Origin: Acidobacteriota bacterium
GTDB lineage: Bacteria > Acidobacteriota > Blastocatellia > Chloracidobacteriales > Chloracidobacteriaceae
Length of the DNA: 52,022 nt
NCBI GenBank assembly: GCA_016208495.1
Contig: JACQXX010000120.1
Location: 1-52,022 of the forward strand
Direction: 5' to 3'
This document shows positions 42,250-50,054 of the stretch, piece after piece. Below the pieces are notes generated by a model. It did no database searches and was not told where the DNA came from. It worked only from the letters and a program-made list of their open reading frames with translations. The position numbers and the translations under genes are program-made. Each line of letters begins with the position of its first letter. Within the stretch, counting starts at the first letter, position 1.

Positions 42250-42876
42250 ATGGAAAACTCCAAATTGTTGATCTCAATACTATTTATGTTTCTTTGGCCT
42301 ATTTGTTGTCTACAACTCGGTTTAACGCAAGACCTGATCAACGTTGGCTCACATCAACATCTGCAGGTTCTTTCAGACCAATTGTTAATAAAGATAAAAG
42401 CCCAAGAAGAGGGGTATCAACTAAGATCAAAAAATATTATTTTTGATACTGACTCACAGTCCGGTGAGATAATCCACGTCTATCATTCTGAACAGTTTGA
42501 TGTTAGATGTGATATCTCTTTCTGTTTGAATCAAGAGCAAGCAAGGGATGGGTTGAAGATGGCGATCCTTGGCGCTAATGGTGTACAGGGAATGCGTTTA
42601 GCTGATTTGGGAGATGAAGCTTATGGTTGGTGGACAGGGCCGGTATATGTCAGGAAAGGGAATTTACTTATCCTTGTATATATATATCCTTCTGACTCTT
42701 TCCAAAAGAACCTTGAAATAGACGAGACAAAGATACTAAAGGACCTTAGTTCCTCCGAAAAAAACAAAGATTCGCATAGTATGAAAAAACAAGATCTAAC
42801 CCGCCCAATTTTGCGTGACTTAGCAAAAGATTTCGTCAGACACATACTAGCTTTCTTTGAGGAGCAAGCACAGTAG
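42250..42876 (+). CDS. Tandem secreted paralogue 4, diverged
   Basis: The product is 208 residues. The signal peptide (SKLLISILFMFLWPICCLQLGL) and the family core (MRLADLGDEAYGWWTGPVYV, then RKGNLLILVYI) are kept. The linker and the tail (LAKDFVRHILAFFEEQAQ) have diverged. The gene is more AT-rich and does not share the mosaic blocks of copies 1, 2, 3 and 5. The upstream spacer is shortened to 37 bp. Confidence 0.85.
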   Translation: MENSKLLISILFMFLWPICCLQLGLTQDLINVGSHQHLQVLSDQLLIKIKAQEEGYQLRSKNIIFDTDSQSGEIIHVYHSEQFDVRCDISFCLNQEQARDGLKMAILGANGVQGMRLADLGDEAYGWWTGPVYVRKGNLLILVYIYPSDSFQKNLEIDETKILKDLSSSEKNKDSHSMKKQDLTRPILRDLAKDFVRHILAFFEEQAQ

Positions 42877-42938
42877 AGAGACTAGAAATGATGGTGACTC
42901 TGATTTTGAATCTGGAAGTTTTACACGAGAGGTGAGTT
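42877..42938 (+). repeat. Conserved 62-bp spacer, copy C
   Basis: Nearly identical to 40877-40938 and 41545-41606, although the genes on either side differ more. This suggests recent duplication or conversion across the spacer. Confidence 0.9.
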
Positions 42939-43655
42939 ATGAAGAATTACAAATGGTTGATTTGGTTGATAATGATGATTGGAACCTGCCTGCAACCTTG
43001 TTTGGCTCAAGAACCACCTAAGGTTTACTCACAAAAAAAATTAGATTTGCTTTCTGATGATCTTGCTCGTTATATCCATAGTAAAGAAGAGCGATATCTA
43101 ACGGGTTTTCATCGAGGTTCAGAAGGAATTGAATCGGGATTTATCAATCAAACCTATCAATCAGAGAAATATTTTATTGTTATTGATATCAACCTTTATA
43201 AAAGCGAAGCTGCCGCTGCCGAAGAATTTAAACAAGCCTTTTATGGGTCAAATGCTGCGGTAGGAATGCGATTGGCAGAAATTGGAGATAAAGCCCACGG
43301 CTGGTTTAATGGAACGATTTATGTGAGAAAGGGAAATGTCCTTGCTTTTATCTATGTGAGACCCCGAGATCAAGACACCCAAAGTCAGCAAACACAAAAC
43401 AAAGACTCTCAACCTGGACAAACTACAGAAGCCAACCAGTCTGATGAAGAGCCAGTCAATCGGAATCCAAATTCCTCAACCCGGCTAGAGATTGCCAAAC
43501 GGTTTGCCCGGCACATTGTCGGTTTTTTTGAAGAACAATCGGCTTGGAACCAACTTCAACCGTCAGGAAAAGGTCAAGAGTCCCGCCTTCAGGCGGTTCC
43601 AGTGCCTTTCAATCCAAATTTCGAATTCCAAACCCGCCTGAAGGCGGAACTCTGA
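42939..43655 (+). CDS. Tandem secreted paralogue 5, with a replaced C-terminus
   Basis: The product is 238 residues. Signal peptide MKNYKWLIWLIMMIGTCLQPCLAQ. The core and linker match copies 3 and 2, respectively. Instead of the usual ending FFEEQAQ plus stop, the frame reads FFEEQSAWNQLQPSGKGQES and continues through a palindromic repeat pair (43578-43652) for about 35 more residues. The ending is thus encoded by repeat sequence. The protein may still be functional because the whole family core precedes it. Confidence 0.85.
   Translation: MKNYKWLIWLIMMIGTCLQPCLAQEPPKVYSQKKLDLLSDDLARYIHSKEERYLTGFHRGSEGIESGFINQTYQSEKYFIVIDINLYKSEAAAAEEFKQAFYGSNAAVGMRLAEIGDKAHGWFNGTIYVRKGNVLAFIYVRPRDQDTQSQQTQNKDSQPGQTTEANQSDEEPVNRNPNSSTRLEIAKRFARHIVGFFEEQSAWNQLQPSGKGQESRLQAVPVPFNPNFEFQTRLKAEL
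43578..43652. repeat. REP-like palindromic pair at the end of paralogue 5
   Basis: GAGTCCCGCCTTCAGGCGG (43578-43596) and CCGCCTGAAGGCGGAACTC (43634-43652) are inverted copies with one mismatch; each core (CCGCCT-TC-AGGCGG) is itself a palindrome. The layout resembles bacterial interspersed mosaic (BIME) pairs. The pair replaced the native stop region of paralogue 5. Confidence 0.85.
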
Positions 43656-43685
43656 ACTTTTTGAGCACGAAACGGAGGAAAAATC

Positions 43686-44291
43686 ATGATCAGGTTTCGC
43701 ATAGTTGGATGGATAGCAGTCCTGTGGCTGTTGGGAAGCGCTCCCGCGTTTGCCCAGGCAGAGTTGGCTCCAGCAGATCCAAACAACCCAATTCAGGTCT
43801 TGGGATGCCGACTCGCCAACCGCATTCATGACCTGGAACGACTCTATTTGCTTCATTCCTGGGATGATCGGAAGGATAAGGGTGTTGAATACTGTGTCGG
43901 GCAAGCCTATAGCTCCGAATACCATTATGTTTCGGTTCATGTCTGTGTGTATAAAGACAAATATCGGGCTGAAGAACAATTTAGTATTTACTGGGGACAG
44001 GCTGGAAAAGCAGCCACCTACCTGCTTGATTTCGGAGACCAGGCGTTTACGGCGGATGATCGCTACACCTATGTCAGAAAGGACAATGTACTGGTCTTTA
44101 TCAACGTCAGTTTTAAGGAACCCTGGAAAGACCCGGATGATACCTCGAAGAAACCAGATGACGCTCCCGAATTGAGTCAACAAGAAAAGCAAAAACAACG
44201 GTTTGATGCCCGTGTGGAAATCAGCAAGCTATTTGCCGGGCACGTGTTTGCCTTGATCGAAGCCGACCCAAAACTGACTGCACCACGATGA
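43686..44291 (+). CDS. Tandem secreted paralogue 6, most diverged
   Basis: The product is 201 residues with signal peptide MIRFRIVGWIAVLWLLGSAPAFAQ. It keeps the order of family elements: HDLERLYLLHSWDDR, then QAYSSEYHYVSVHVCVYK, then LDFGDQAFTADDRYTYVRKD and NVLVFINV, and ends in EISKLFAGHVFALIEAD. GC content is higher than in copies 1-5 and there is no shared spacer, so it is an older member. RBS CGGAGG precedes the ATG. It may be the ancestral type of the array. Confidence 0.85.
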   Translation: MIRFRIVGWIAVLWLLGSAPAFAQAELAPADPNNPIQVLGCRLANRIHDLERLYLLHSWDDRKDKGVEYCVGQAYSSEYHYVSVHVCVYKDKYRAEEQFSIYWGQAGKAATYLLDFGDQAFTADDRYTYVRKDNVLVFINVSFKEPWKDPDDTSKKPDDAPELSQQEKQKQRFDARVEISKLFAGHVFALIEADPKLTAPR

Positions 44292-44356
44292 CTGGTCAGG
44301 AGAAATCAGGGAAGTACGCTTTTCTCAATCAGTTAACTTCTTCATGAGAGGACCCT

Positions 44357-44971
44357 ATGCGCGGAAATACAGGTCTTATTTTTGTTACAATGATCGGTCT
44401 AACCTTCATTGATAGTACAATTCCCAGGTTGGTCACAGTCTGCGAAGCTTCCTCGATACAGCAAAGGCAAACAGCATCCAAAAAACAGACCCAAACGATT
44501 CCCTCGCAAGCGGTGTATTTTCAACTCTTTCGGCAGGTAGCGGCGCTGGAAGCCAAAGCGGTTGAGTCTCCGGCCAATGCCGACAAGTACCGCGCCGTTT
44601 ACCGCAATCTTGCCGGACTGACCGACGCCCAAAACGCCGTTCTGCTCAAAACCGCCGTAGACTGCACCCGACAGGTAAACTCCCTCGACGCCCGAGCCAA
44701 AACCATCATTGCCAGTTTCAGGGCCCAATTCCCAAACGGGCAGGTTCCACAAGGGAAGACGCTTCCACCTCCACCTCCGGAATTGCTGCAATTGCAGAAA
44801 GACCGGGACGCCACGATTTTGCGTTTCCGGGACCAGCTTCGGACTGCTTTCGGAGAAGCCGCATTCGCCCGGTTTGATGCGTTTGTCCAGGGAAACATCG
44901 GCAGCAAAATGACGGTTTCCAGGCCCGTACCCTCAACTCATTCGACCGGCAGCCTGGATTTTCAGAATTAA
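44357..44971 (+). CDS. Small exported helical protein of unknown function
   Basis: The product is 204 residues with an N-terminal hydrophobic stretch (GLIFVTMIGLTFIDSTIP). The mature part is mostly helical: VYFQLFRQVAALEAKA, then AVLLKTAVDCTRQVNSLDAR, then ASFRAQFPNGQVPQGKTLPPPPPEL and LRTAFGEAAFARFDAFV. I have a sense that this pattern recurs, with paralogues, in acidobacterial genomes, but I do not know a function. It follows the six-paralogue array by 65 bases on the same strand and may belong to the same transcript. Confidence 0.75.
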   Translation: MRGNTGLIFVTMIGLTFIDSTIPRLVTVCEASSIQQRQTASKKQTQTIPSQAVYFQLFRQVAALEAKAVESPANADKYRAVYRNLAGLTDAQNAVLLKTAVDCTRQVNSLDARAKTIIASFRAQFPNGQVPQGKTLPPPPPELLQLQKDRDATILRFRDQLRTAFGEAAFARFDAFVQGNIGSKMTVSRPVPSTHSTGSLDFQN

Positions 44972-45311
44972 CTTGATATCCTGCTTCGAAGTGGTGGATT
45001 GGAACGCGAAATAAGGAATCGTTGAGCTTGATACCAGGGTCATTCTCAAATGATCGCCTTGTTTTCAAATATGACTAAACGACTGAAAAACTTATACATC
45101 CATAAGACCAAAAGAGTACTGTTGAATTTGCTTTAAAAGATCCGCAGGAAGAGGCGGAATGAAGCTCAATTTGAAATAAATCTGAATTTTTTCTAAATTT
45201 TCCTTGCTCAATTTTTTTTGTCCGGTATACTTGCCGGCGTTTTTGGCCATCCCAATATATTCGACTTTCTCTCGTCATTTTTCTACAACGTATCTACCTG
45301 CGGAGAGTCTC
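44972..45311. other. Intergenic region upstream of the M15 peptidase gene
   Basis: The region is AT-rich with no coding frame I can support. It probably holds the promoter for the peptidase gene. Confidence 0.35.
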
Positions 45312-45339
45312 CGGTTGAGGTGTCACTTCACCTCAACCG
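45312..45339. promoter_or_regulatory. Inverted repeat in the leader of the M15 peptidase gene
   Basis: CGGTTGAGGTG (45312-45322) and CACCTCAACCG (45329-45339) form a perfect 11-bp inverted repeat with a 6-base gap, 57 bases before the start codon. A smaller palindrome, CGGAGAGTCTCCG (45301-45313), touches it. It may be an operator or a leader-RNA hairpin; no T run follows, so termination is unlikely. Confidence 0.45.
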
Positions 45340-45396
45340 ACGTCGCGCGGAACAACAACTTGTGGGTAAATTCTGTTTCCAATTCAAGGGGGATGT

Positions 45397-46197
45397 ATGT
45401 CTACGCCGCTTGTTCCAATTCAAATCCCTTCGATTTACAAGAAAAACGGAATCCGGGTACCGCTTCCGGCTCGCATGGCCAAATGTGCCCCTGATATGCT
45501 GGCTGCCATCCGGGCTACCGAAAAGGAGGTTGAACAGGCGGGAGGGAACCTCTACCTGTCAGACCTTTTTCGCAGTTATGAAATGCAGCTTGGCTCGCAT
45601 CTGGATTATGTGAAAGGTAAGAAGTCAGCCTTTAGCCCTCCACCGGGTGGAAGTATGCACGAAGCCGGGCGCGCGCTGGACCTGGATCTGGACGCGCTCA
45701 ATATGAAGCTCTCCACGTTTTGGGAGATTGCCAGCCACTCGGGACTCGTCCCTATTATCTCAACGCCCAACGCCAGCAAAAGCGAAGCCTGGCACTTTGA
45801 TTGCCGGGGCAGCCACGACCGGGTGTATCAGTATTATTCGACGGGAAAAGCGTCCAATATGAAACCCTATACGGCGATGGCCGTGAGTGGTATTTTGGCG
45901 ATTGATGTTCAAGTGGACCGGTTCAAATCCAAACAAACCGAGGCCAAAATCCAGGCGGCGCTCATCCGACTCGGCTTTGATCCGGGGGCGATTGATGGCG
46001 ACCTTGGCAATCGTTCAAAAGCCGCCCTCAGTACGGTTGGGATTGCCTTTACCACTCCGGCTGAAGTATACGCGGCGCTCGATACCAAACTCCGGGAAGC
46101 CTTTCCAACGGAGTTTGCCATTGATTCAGATGGTGATGGCATACCTGATGCCGACGACGAGTTTGATCATTCGCTGCCGGGGCATATCATTCAATAA
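45397..46197 (+). CDS. M15-family peptidase with peptidoglycan-binding domain and calcium-binding tail
   Basis: The product is 266 residues with RBS AAGGGGG before ATG 45397. The M15 zinc site is complete: H88 and D95 in GSMHEAGRALDLD, and H133 in EAWHFDCRG. Such enzymes cleave D-Ala-containing peptides of the cell wall. A PG_binding_1 domain follows (about residues 180-232; QAALIRLGFDPGAIDGDLGN). The C-terminus has DSDGDGIPDADDEFD, a thrombospondin type-3-like calcium motif. There is no signal peptide (MSTPLVPIQIPSIYKKNG), so secretion, if any, must use another route or the enzyme acts after lysis. It is the first gene of a set of three that continues with a 1043-residue protein and a phospholipase. 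Confidence 0.88.
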   Translation: MSTPLVPIQIPSIYKKNGIRVPLPARMAKCAPDMLAAIRATEKEVEQAGGNLYLSDLFRSYEMQLGSHLDYVKGKKSAFSPPPGGSMHEAGRALDLDLDALNMKLSTFWEIASHSGLVPIISTPNASKSEAWHFDCRGSHDRVYQYYSTGKASNMKPYTAMAVSGILAIDVQVDRFKSKQTEAKIQAALIRLGFDPGAIDGDLGNRSKAALSTVGIAFTTPAEVYAALDTKLREAFPTEFAIDSDGDGIPDADDEFDHSLPGHIIQ

Positions 46198-46248
46198 TAC
46201 CCGTCAGGAGTCAGAAGTTCTTCAAGTTTATTCTTTGGAAGTTCCTTA

Positions 46249-46735
46249 GAGACTGTTTGGAAATTCCTGGAATTTCCATAAGGCATTGATTTGAAAGAAA
46301 ACTGCTTCTACCGGATTTTGTGTTAGGTCAGGCCGGTGTTGGAAATAAAGGGCTTGTCAGTACCACCTGCGTGAGCGGGTTGGGTTGGAAAGCAAACAGA
46401 CCCACCCACTCACGCGGGTGGTACTGACTCATTGGTTCTTTTGATTCGTCTCCAACACAAAATCCGGTAGAAACAGAAAGAAACTCGTTCTTGAGCCCGC
46501 GAAGCGGGTGGCCGGCTCGTAGCCCCGGATGGAGCGCAGCGGAGTCCGGGGAACCGAATTTCGCCTGGTTCAAACCCGCGCAGCGGGTGTCGGCAACCAG
46601 AATCGAAGACTGCCGGCGCCTCCTTCGGAGGCTCACTTCGGAACGGCACGTGGCCCCAGGGTTCGAAGACTCACCCTGGGCTACGAGCCTTCCACCCGCT
46701 TCGCAGGTTCAAACACTGAATTTCCAAACAGTCTC
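46249..46735. mobile_element. IS5-like MITE with TTA target duplication and nested palindromes
   Basis: Terminal inverted repeats GAGACTGTTTGGAAATTC (46249-46266) and its exact complement (46718-46735) are flanked by the direct repeat TTA (46246-46248 and 46736-46738). A GAGACTGTTT end with a 3-bp TNA duplication is characteristic of part of the IS5 family. The 487 bp contain no transposase. Inside are several hairpins: CAGTACCACC...GGTGGTACTG, CCCCGGATGGAGCGCAGCGG...CCGGGG, GCCCGCGAAGCGGGT, and GGCGCCTCCTTCGGAGGC. It lies between the M15 peptidase gene and the large gene that follows, and may supply a promoter. Confidence 0.85.
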
Positions 46736-46782
46736 TTAAAGATTTTCAGTTACACGTGTGCCAGTCGCATCAAGGAAGACTT

Positions 46783-49700
46783 ATGACCGAATTGATTCTA
46801 TTTGAAAAAAATCGGCCTTTGCTGGAGGGAAACAGCGCCCTGGGGATTGAGATTGGAATCAATCAGGAGCCAACCCTTCTGCTGGCTTTTCGCAATGACA
46901 CCCCGCCAGACCGGCAAATCGAACTCGGTTATATCTCGGTCAGTACGTCCGGCGGATCAGATATTCAGTTTGCCGGTGACAAGGGAATGGTGACTTTTAA
47001 GGCTGGGGCTTCGGCGGGAGCTGGAATGGGGATTTACTGGAACAGCCCAAATGTTATCAACGCTCTTGCGCTCGATGAAAAATCACTCGCTGGATTTTCA
47101 TTACCTTCAGCGGCGACTCATTACTATTCATTGTTGCGATGGGGATATGACGTCAATGCTTCATTTGACGCCAGCGTCGGGCTTGGGTATGGAACGGTCT
47201 CTTTTGGCGGTGATGGGCACTTTGAGCGAACGTTTGCGGTGCTCCGGCGCTTTCCATTTCAAACCGGAATCCGCACTGCCTTTACCGGAACGGTCAATAG
47301 CTGGAAACTTCCTAAAAGTGTTCAGTCAGAAACAGATTTAGAGCCTGGCACCTGGCTCATTTCAGCCGTTGACGGCTCACTGGGGCTCAACGTTGGGGCT
47401 CAATTCGGCTTTGATTTCAACTGGGTTCGTGAAGCCCAACTGGGCGGATTAACCGGGGATATTGGACTCCGGCTGCAGCTTGGCGTGGGGGTGGTGCTTG
47501 GGTTTTCAGCCAGTGGACAGTTTGCCATTGTGGTCAGCCGCGAATCCCTGGACGCAACCGATCAAAAAATTCAGGTCCGGGTATACAAGCTCAAAATGCG
47601 CGGCTGGGATTTTGCCTTTAATGCCGGGGCACGCGTTGAGCCCAGATTTGAATTGCCGAAATCCGCGGATGATTTGATTGCGGCAGTGTTTGGCGTCCAG
47701 GCGGAACAGGTGCTCAAAGGACTGGAAGAATGGACAAATCCAGGTCATAGATTAACCGAATTGCTTGGCGACCAGGTTGATGAATATGCCCGGACGTTAT
47801 TAACCCGGCTCACTGGCCTTGATACTGTGACGGATGCCCGCGGGAACTTACTGGAATTCCTCGAAGCCTGGCAAATTCTGCCGCACCCGGTTGCCACTGT
47901 CATCTGGAAAATTGCCCGAGATGAACCAAAGAAGGGATCCGACTCACGCCTGGGCGAATTTCAACACTTTCTGGCTGCTTTGTCTGAAGGGAACGAAGAA
48001 GCCATTCAACGTGAATTGGCCGCCTGGCTCGAACGGGTTGATTTTCTGGATACGCCGATTGGCCAGTGGCTCAGTGCTTTTGGCACCGACGGCATTTTGA
48101 CGGTGCTTGATAACATCCCAGCACTTCAGCAACTTGCTCGGGCGACAGTCCGAGTGTTTGGTGGAGGGGAAACGAACCGGCTCCTGGGTGGTATTTTCCA
48201 ACTGGTTCAAAAATTTATTGAAGATACACTCAAAATTGACCTTGGAAAGTTGAAAGAGATCAGTACAAAGGCTGACTTTGACAATCTGGACCTGTTCCTC
48301 AAAGGAAAACTGGCTGAGTTTCTCGGTGTCAAACTCGATCAGGTGTTTGGAAAACTTGGCGATATTCAGAAAACGATTGAATTTTTATTGAGCAAGCAGG
48401 AAGAGCTTTACACCAAAACCCTCAACACACTTCGCCAGAGCTATGATTTTAACATCCAGGCCGTTGTGCAGCGGAGCACAACCCGAACGGCACTCATTGA
48501 TGTTGAATTTGATTTTGGGGCTGGTGACCCGGCTCTGCTTCGTCAATGGCTCCACAAAGCGATTGCCGGAGATTTCACTGAAATAGTGTTGAATCCAAAG
48601 CCCGGAGTCCGGTTGCGCAAAGGCGTGTTGACTCACGAAATTACCCGCAGTTCATTTGTTGAGGTATCGCTCCCGTATTTTTCAAGCCGAACCACCAACC
48701 TTTCCAAATCGCTGGCCAGCCTGAATGCAGTGGATGAAGCGAATGGTCGGTTGTTGCTGTATACCCTGGATGCAACAAATCAAAAAACAGCCAGAATCAA
48801 TGCCCATGCGGTTCGCCAAAGCAGCCTGACCGTTGGGTTGAGCCTCGCTTCGACGGGTGGTCAACTCGTTCGACATTCTCAAACGTCTGCCAGGTATGGC
48901 TACAATTACCGCCAGTTTGTCAAAGATATGAAGCGGGTGGATTTCGAACGTCTGCTGGAGCCCTGGATTGAGGCATACTTTCCCAGGGCGTTTGGCGTTG
49001 AAGGAAAAGCTGATTTTCCAGAATGGGTGAGTGTGGTTGATGACCTGTTGGAAAAACAACTGGACAATGGCCCTGGTATTGTGGGCGATACACTGATTCA
49101 TCTGGAAGTCTCGCTCCCCGGAAACCTGGTTACTGCCTGGCTCAATACCAGACCCGACAAAAACGATCCTCTCTATGAACGGCTCTCCATCCGATTGCAG
49201 CGCAAAGTCAAAGAAGTCCTGGCGTTTTACTTTTTGATGGATCCCAAACGCTATGAAACCAAAGTTCCAACCCAGACCCTGCTGGTGTTTGCCTCGATGC
49301 CGCCCATTGCAACGAATGACAAAAACTACTGGGATTGGCGGAAAAGTACGAGCCCGGTGGTTCAGCATCCAACCACAACTGAACAATTGAAAAAACGCCT
49401 GGCCGTGGTCAAGCCAATGCTCCAGAAGTTTGACAAACTCAAGGATGATGCTGAGTTTTATGACCCGAAGCAGGCTGAAGTGTTACAATTACAGGCGACT
49501 TCGGGGATTGGCGCCGAGTTTCTCAGGCAATTGCTGCACTTTGAAGAAACAATTGTTTTTGGCGCCATCAATGCCGCGATTGAGTTAGCCAGCTTCAAAA
49601 ACGACGCTGACCAGAAACCTGAAGACGCCATCGAAAGCCTGGCAAAGTTTGGGGTGAAAGTCGTTGAAACCTTTCACTCCAACGTTGGCAAAGCGTATGG

Positions 49701-49914
49701 CGGCATCGAAATCAATGCGCTTCAGAGCCTCATTTTTATCGAAGCCGCCGCAGTCCTGGCGGATCTCCCCAATCCACCACGACCAAATGCTCTGTTGAGC
49801 CTGTCGTTTTTGAATCGAAACGCCACCATCACCGCCGAACAAATCGCTGCCGGAGAAAACCCCACATCTGAAGAGCTGGCCCTGGCCGAACGCCTGATTC
49901 ACATCGAAGGCTAA
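46783..49914 (+). CDS. Large (1043-residue) protein of unknown family
   Basis: I chose ATG 46783 because AAGGAAG lies 6 bases upstream; a GTG at 46756 is also in frame. There is no signal peptide or obvious transmembrane helix. Residues about 60-290 are glycine-rich with alternating hydrophobic residues (FDASVGLGYGTVSFGGDG, LRLQLGVGVVLGFSASGQ), which suggests amphipathic beta strands. Residues about 295-560 are helical (LTELLGDQVDEYARTLLTRL). The rest mixes beta strands and helices (TLLVFASMPPIATNDKNYWD). I do not recognise the family. It lies between a peptidoglycan peptidase gene and a phospholipase gene on the same strand. A pore-forming or envelope-acting role is only a guess. Confidence 0.75.
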   Translation: MTELILFEKNRPLLEGNSALGIEIGINQEPTLLLAFRNDTPPDRQIELGYISVSTSGGSDIQFAGDKGMVTFKAGASAGAGMGIYWNSPNVINALALDEKSLAGFSLPSAATHYYSLLRWGYDVNASFDASVGLGYGTVSFGGDGHFERTFAVLRRFPFQTGIRTAFTGTVNSWKLPKSVQSETDLEPGTWLISAVDGSLGLNVGAQFGFDFNWVREAQLGGLTGDIGLRLQLGVGVVLGFSASGQFAIVVSRESLDATDQKIQVRVYKLKMRGWDFAFNAGARVEPRFELPKSADDLIAAVFGVQAEQVLKGLEEWTNPGHRLTELLGDQVDEYARTLLTRLTGLDTVTDARGNLLEFLEAWQILPHPVATVIWKIARDEPKKGSDSRLGEFQHFLAALSEGNEEAIQRELAAWLERVDFLDTPIGQWLSAFGTDGILTVLDNIPALQQLARATVRVFGGGETNRLLGGIFQLVQKFIEDTLKIDLGKLKEISTKADFDNLDLFLKGKLAEFLGVKLDQVFGKLGDIQKTIEFLLSKQEELYTKTLNTLRQSYDFNIQAVVQRSTTRTALIDVEFDFGAGDPALLRQWLHKAIAGDFTEIVLNPKPGVRLRKGVLTHEITRSSFVEVSLPYFSSRTTNLSKSLASLNAVDEANGRLLLYTLDATNQKTARINAHAVRQSSLTVGLSLASTGGQLVRHSQTSARYGYNYRQFVKDMKRVDFERLLEPWIEAYFPRAFGVEGKADFPEWVSVVDDLLEKQLDNGPGIVGDTLIHLEVSLPGNLVTAWLNTRPDKNDPLYERLSIRLQRKVKEVLAFYFLMDPKRYETKVPTQTLLVFASMPPIATNDKNYWDWRKSTSPVVQHPTTTEQLKKRLAVVKPMLQKFDKLKDDAEFYDPKQAEVLQLQATSGIGAEFLRQLLHFEETIVFGAINAAIELASFKNDADQKPEDAIESLAKFGVKVVETFHSNVGKAYGGIEINALQSLIFIEAAAVLADLPNPPRPNALLSLSFLNRNATITAEQIAAGENPTSEELALAERLIHIEG

Positions 49915-49976
49915 TACCATTTTGGAAGGAAGCCCTCATACTATGGGAAGGCTAAAATATTGAAAGTATTGTATTT

Positions 49977-50010
49977 CCCTTAGCCCTTAGCCCGATACCC
50001 TTAGCCCAAA
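49977..50010. repeat. CCCTTAG heptamer array before the phospholipase gene
   Basis: CCCTTAG units (one as CCCGATA) repeat with a 7-base period. The array is bracketed by TACCATTTTG (about 49917) and AAATTGGTATA (about 50006-50016), a weak inverted pair also seen around the arrays near 34.6-34.74 kb. Confidence 0.8.
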
Positions 50011-50054
50011 TTGGTATAACTCAACCTGTCCCCTTACCTGGAAAAGGAGGCGCT

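Noticed and set aside
43563-44198. A 211-codon minus-strand ORF opposite paralogue 6
   Set aside because: It is the shadow of a well-supported paralogue with signal peptide and family motifs.
46660-46690. GGGTTCGAAGACTCACCC resembling a tRNA T arm
   Set aside because: It lies within the MITE as part of a CCCAGGGTTCGAAG...CCTGGG hairpin; no other tRNA parts are present.
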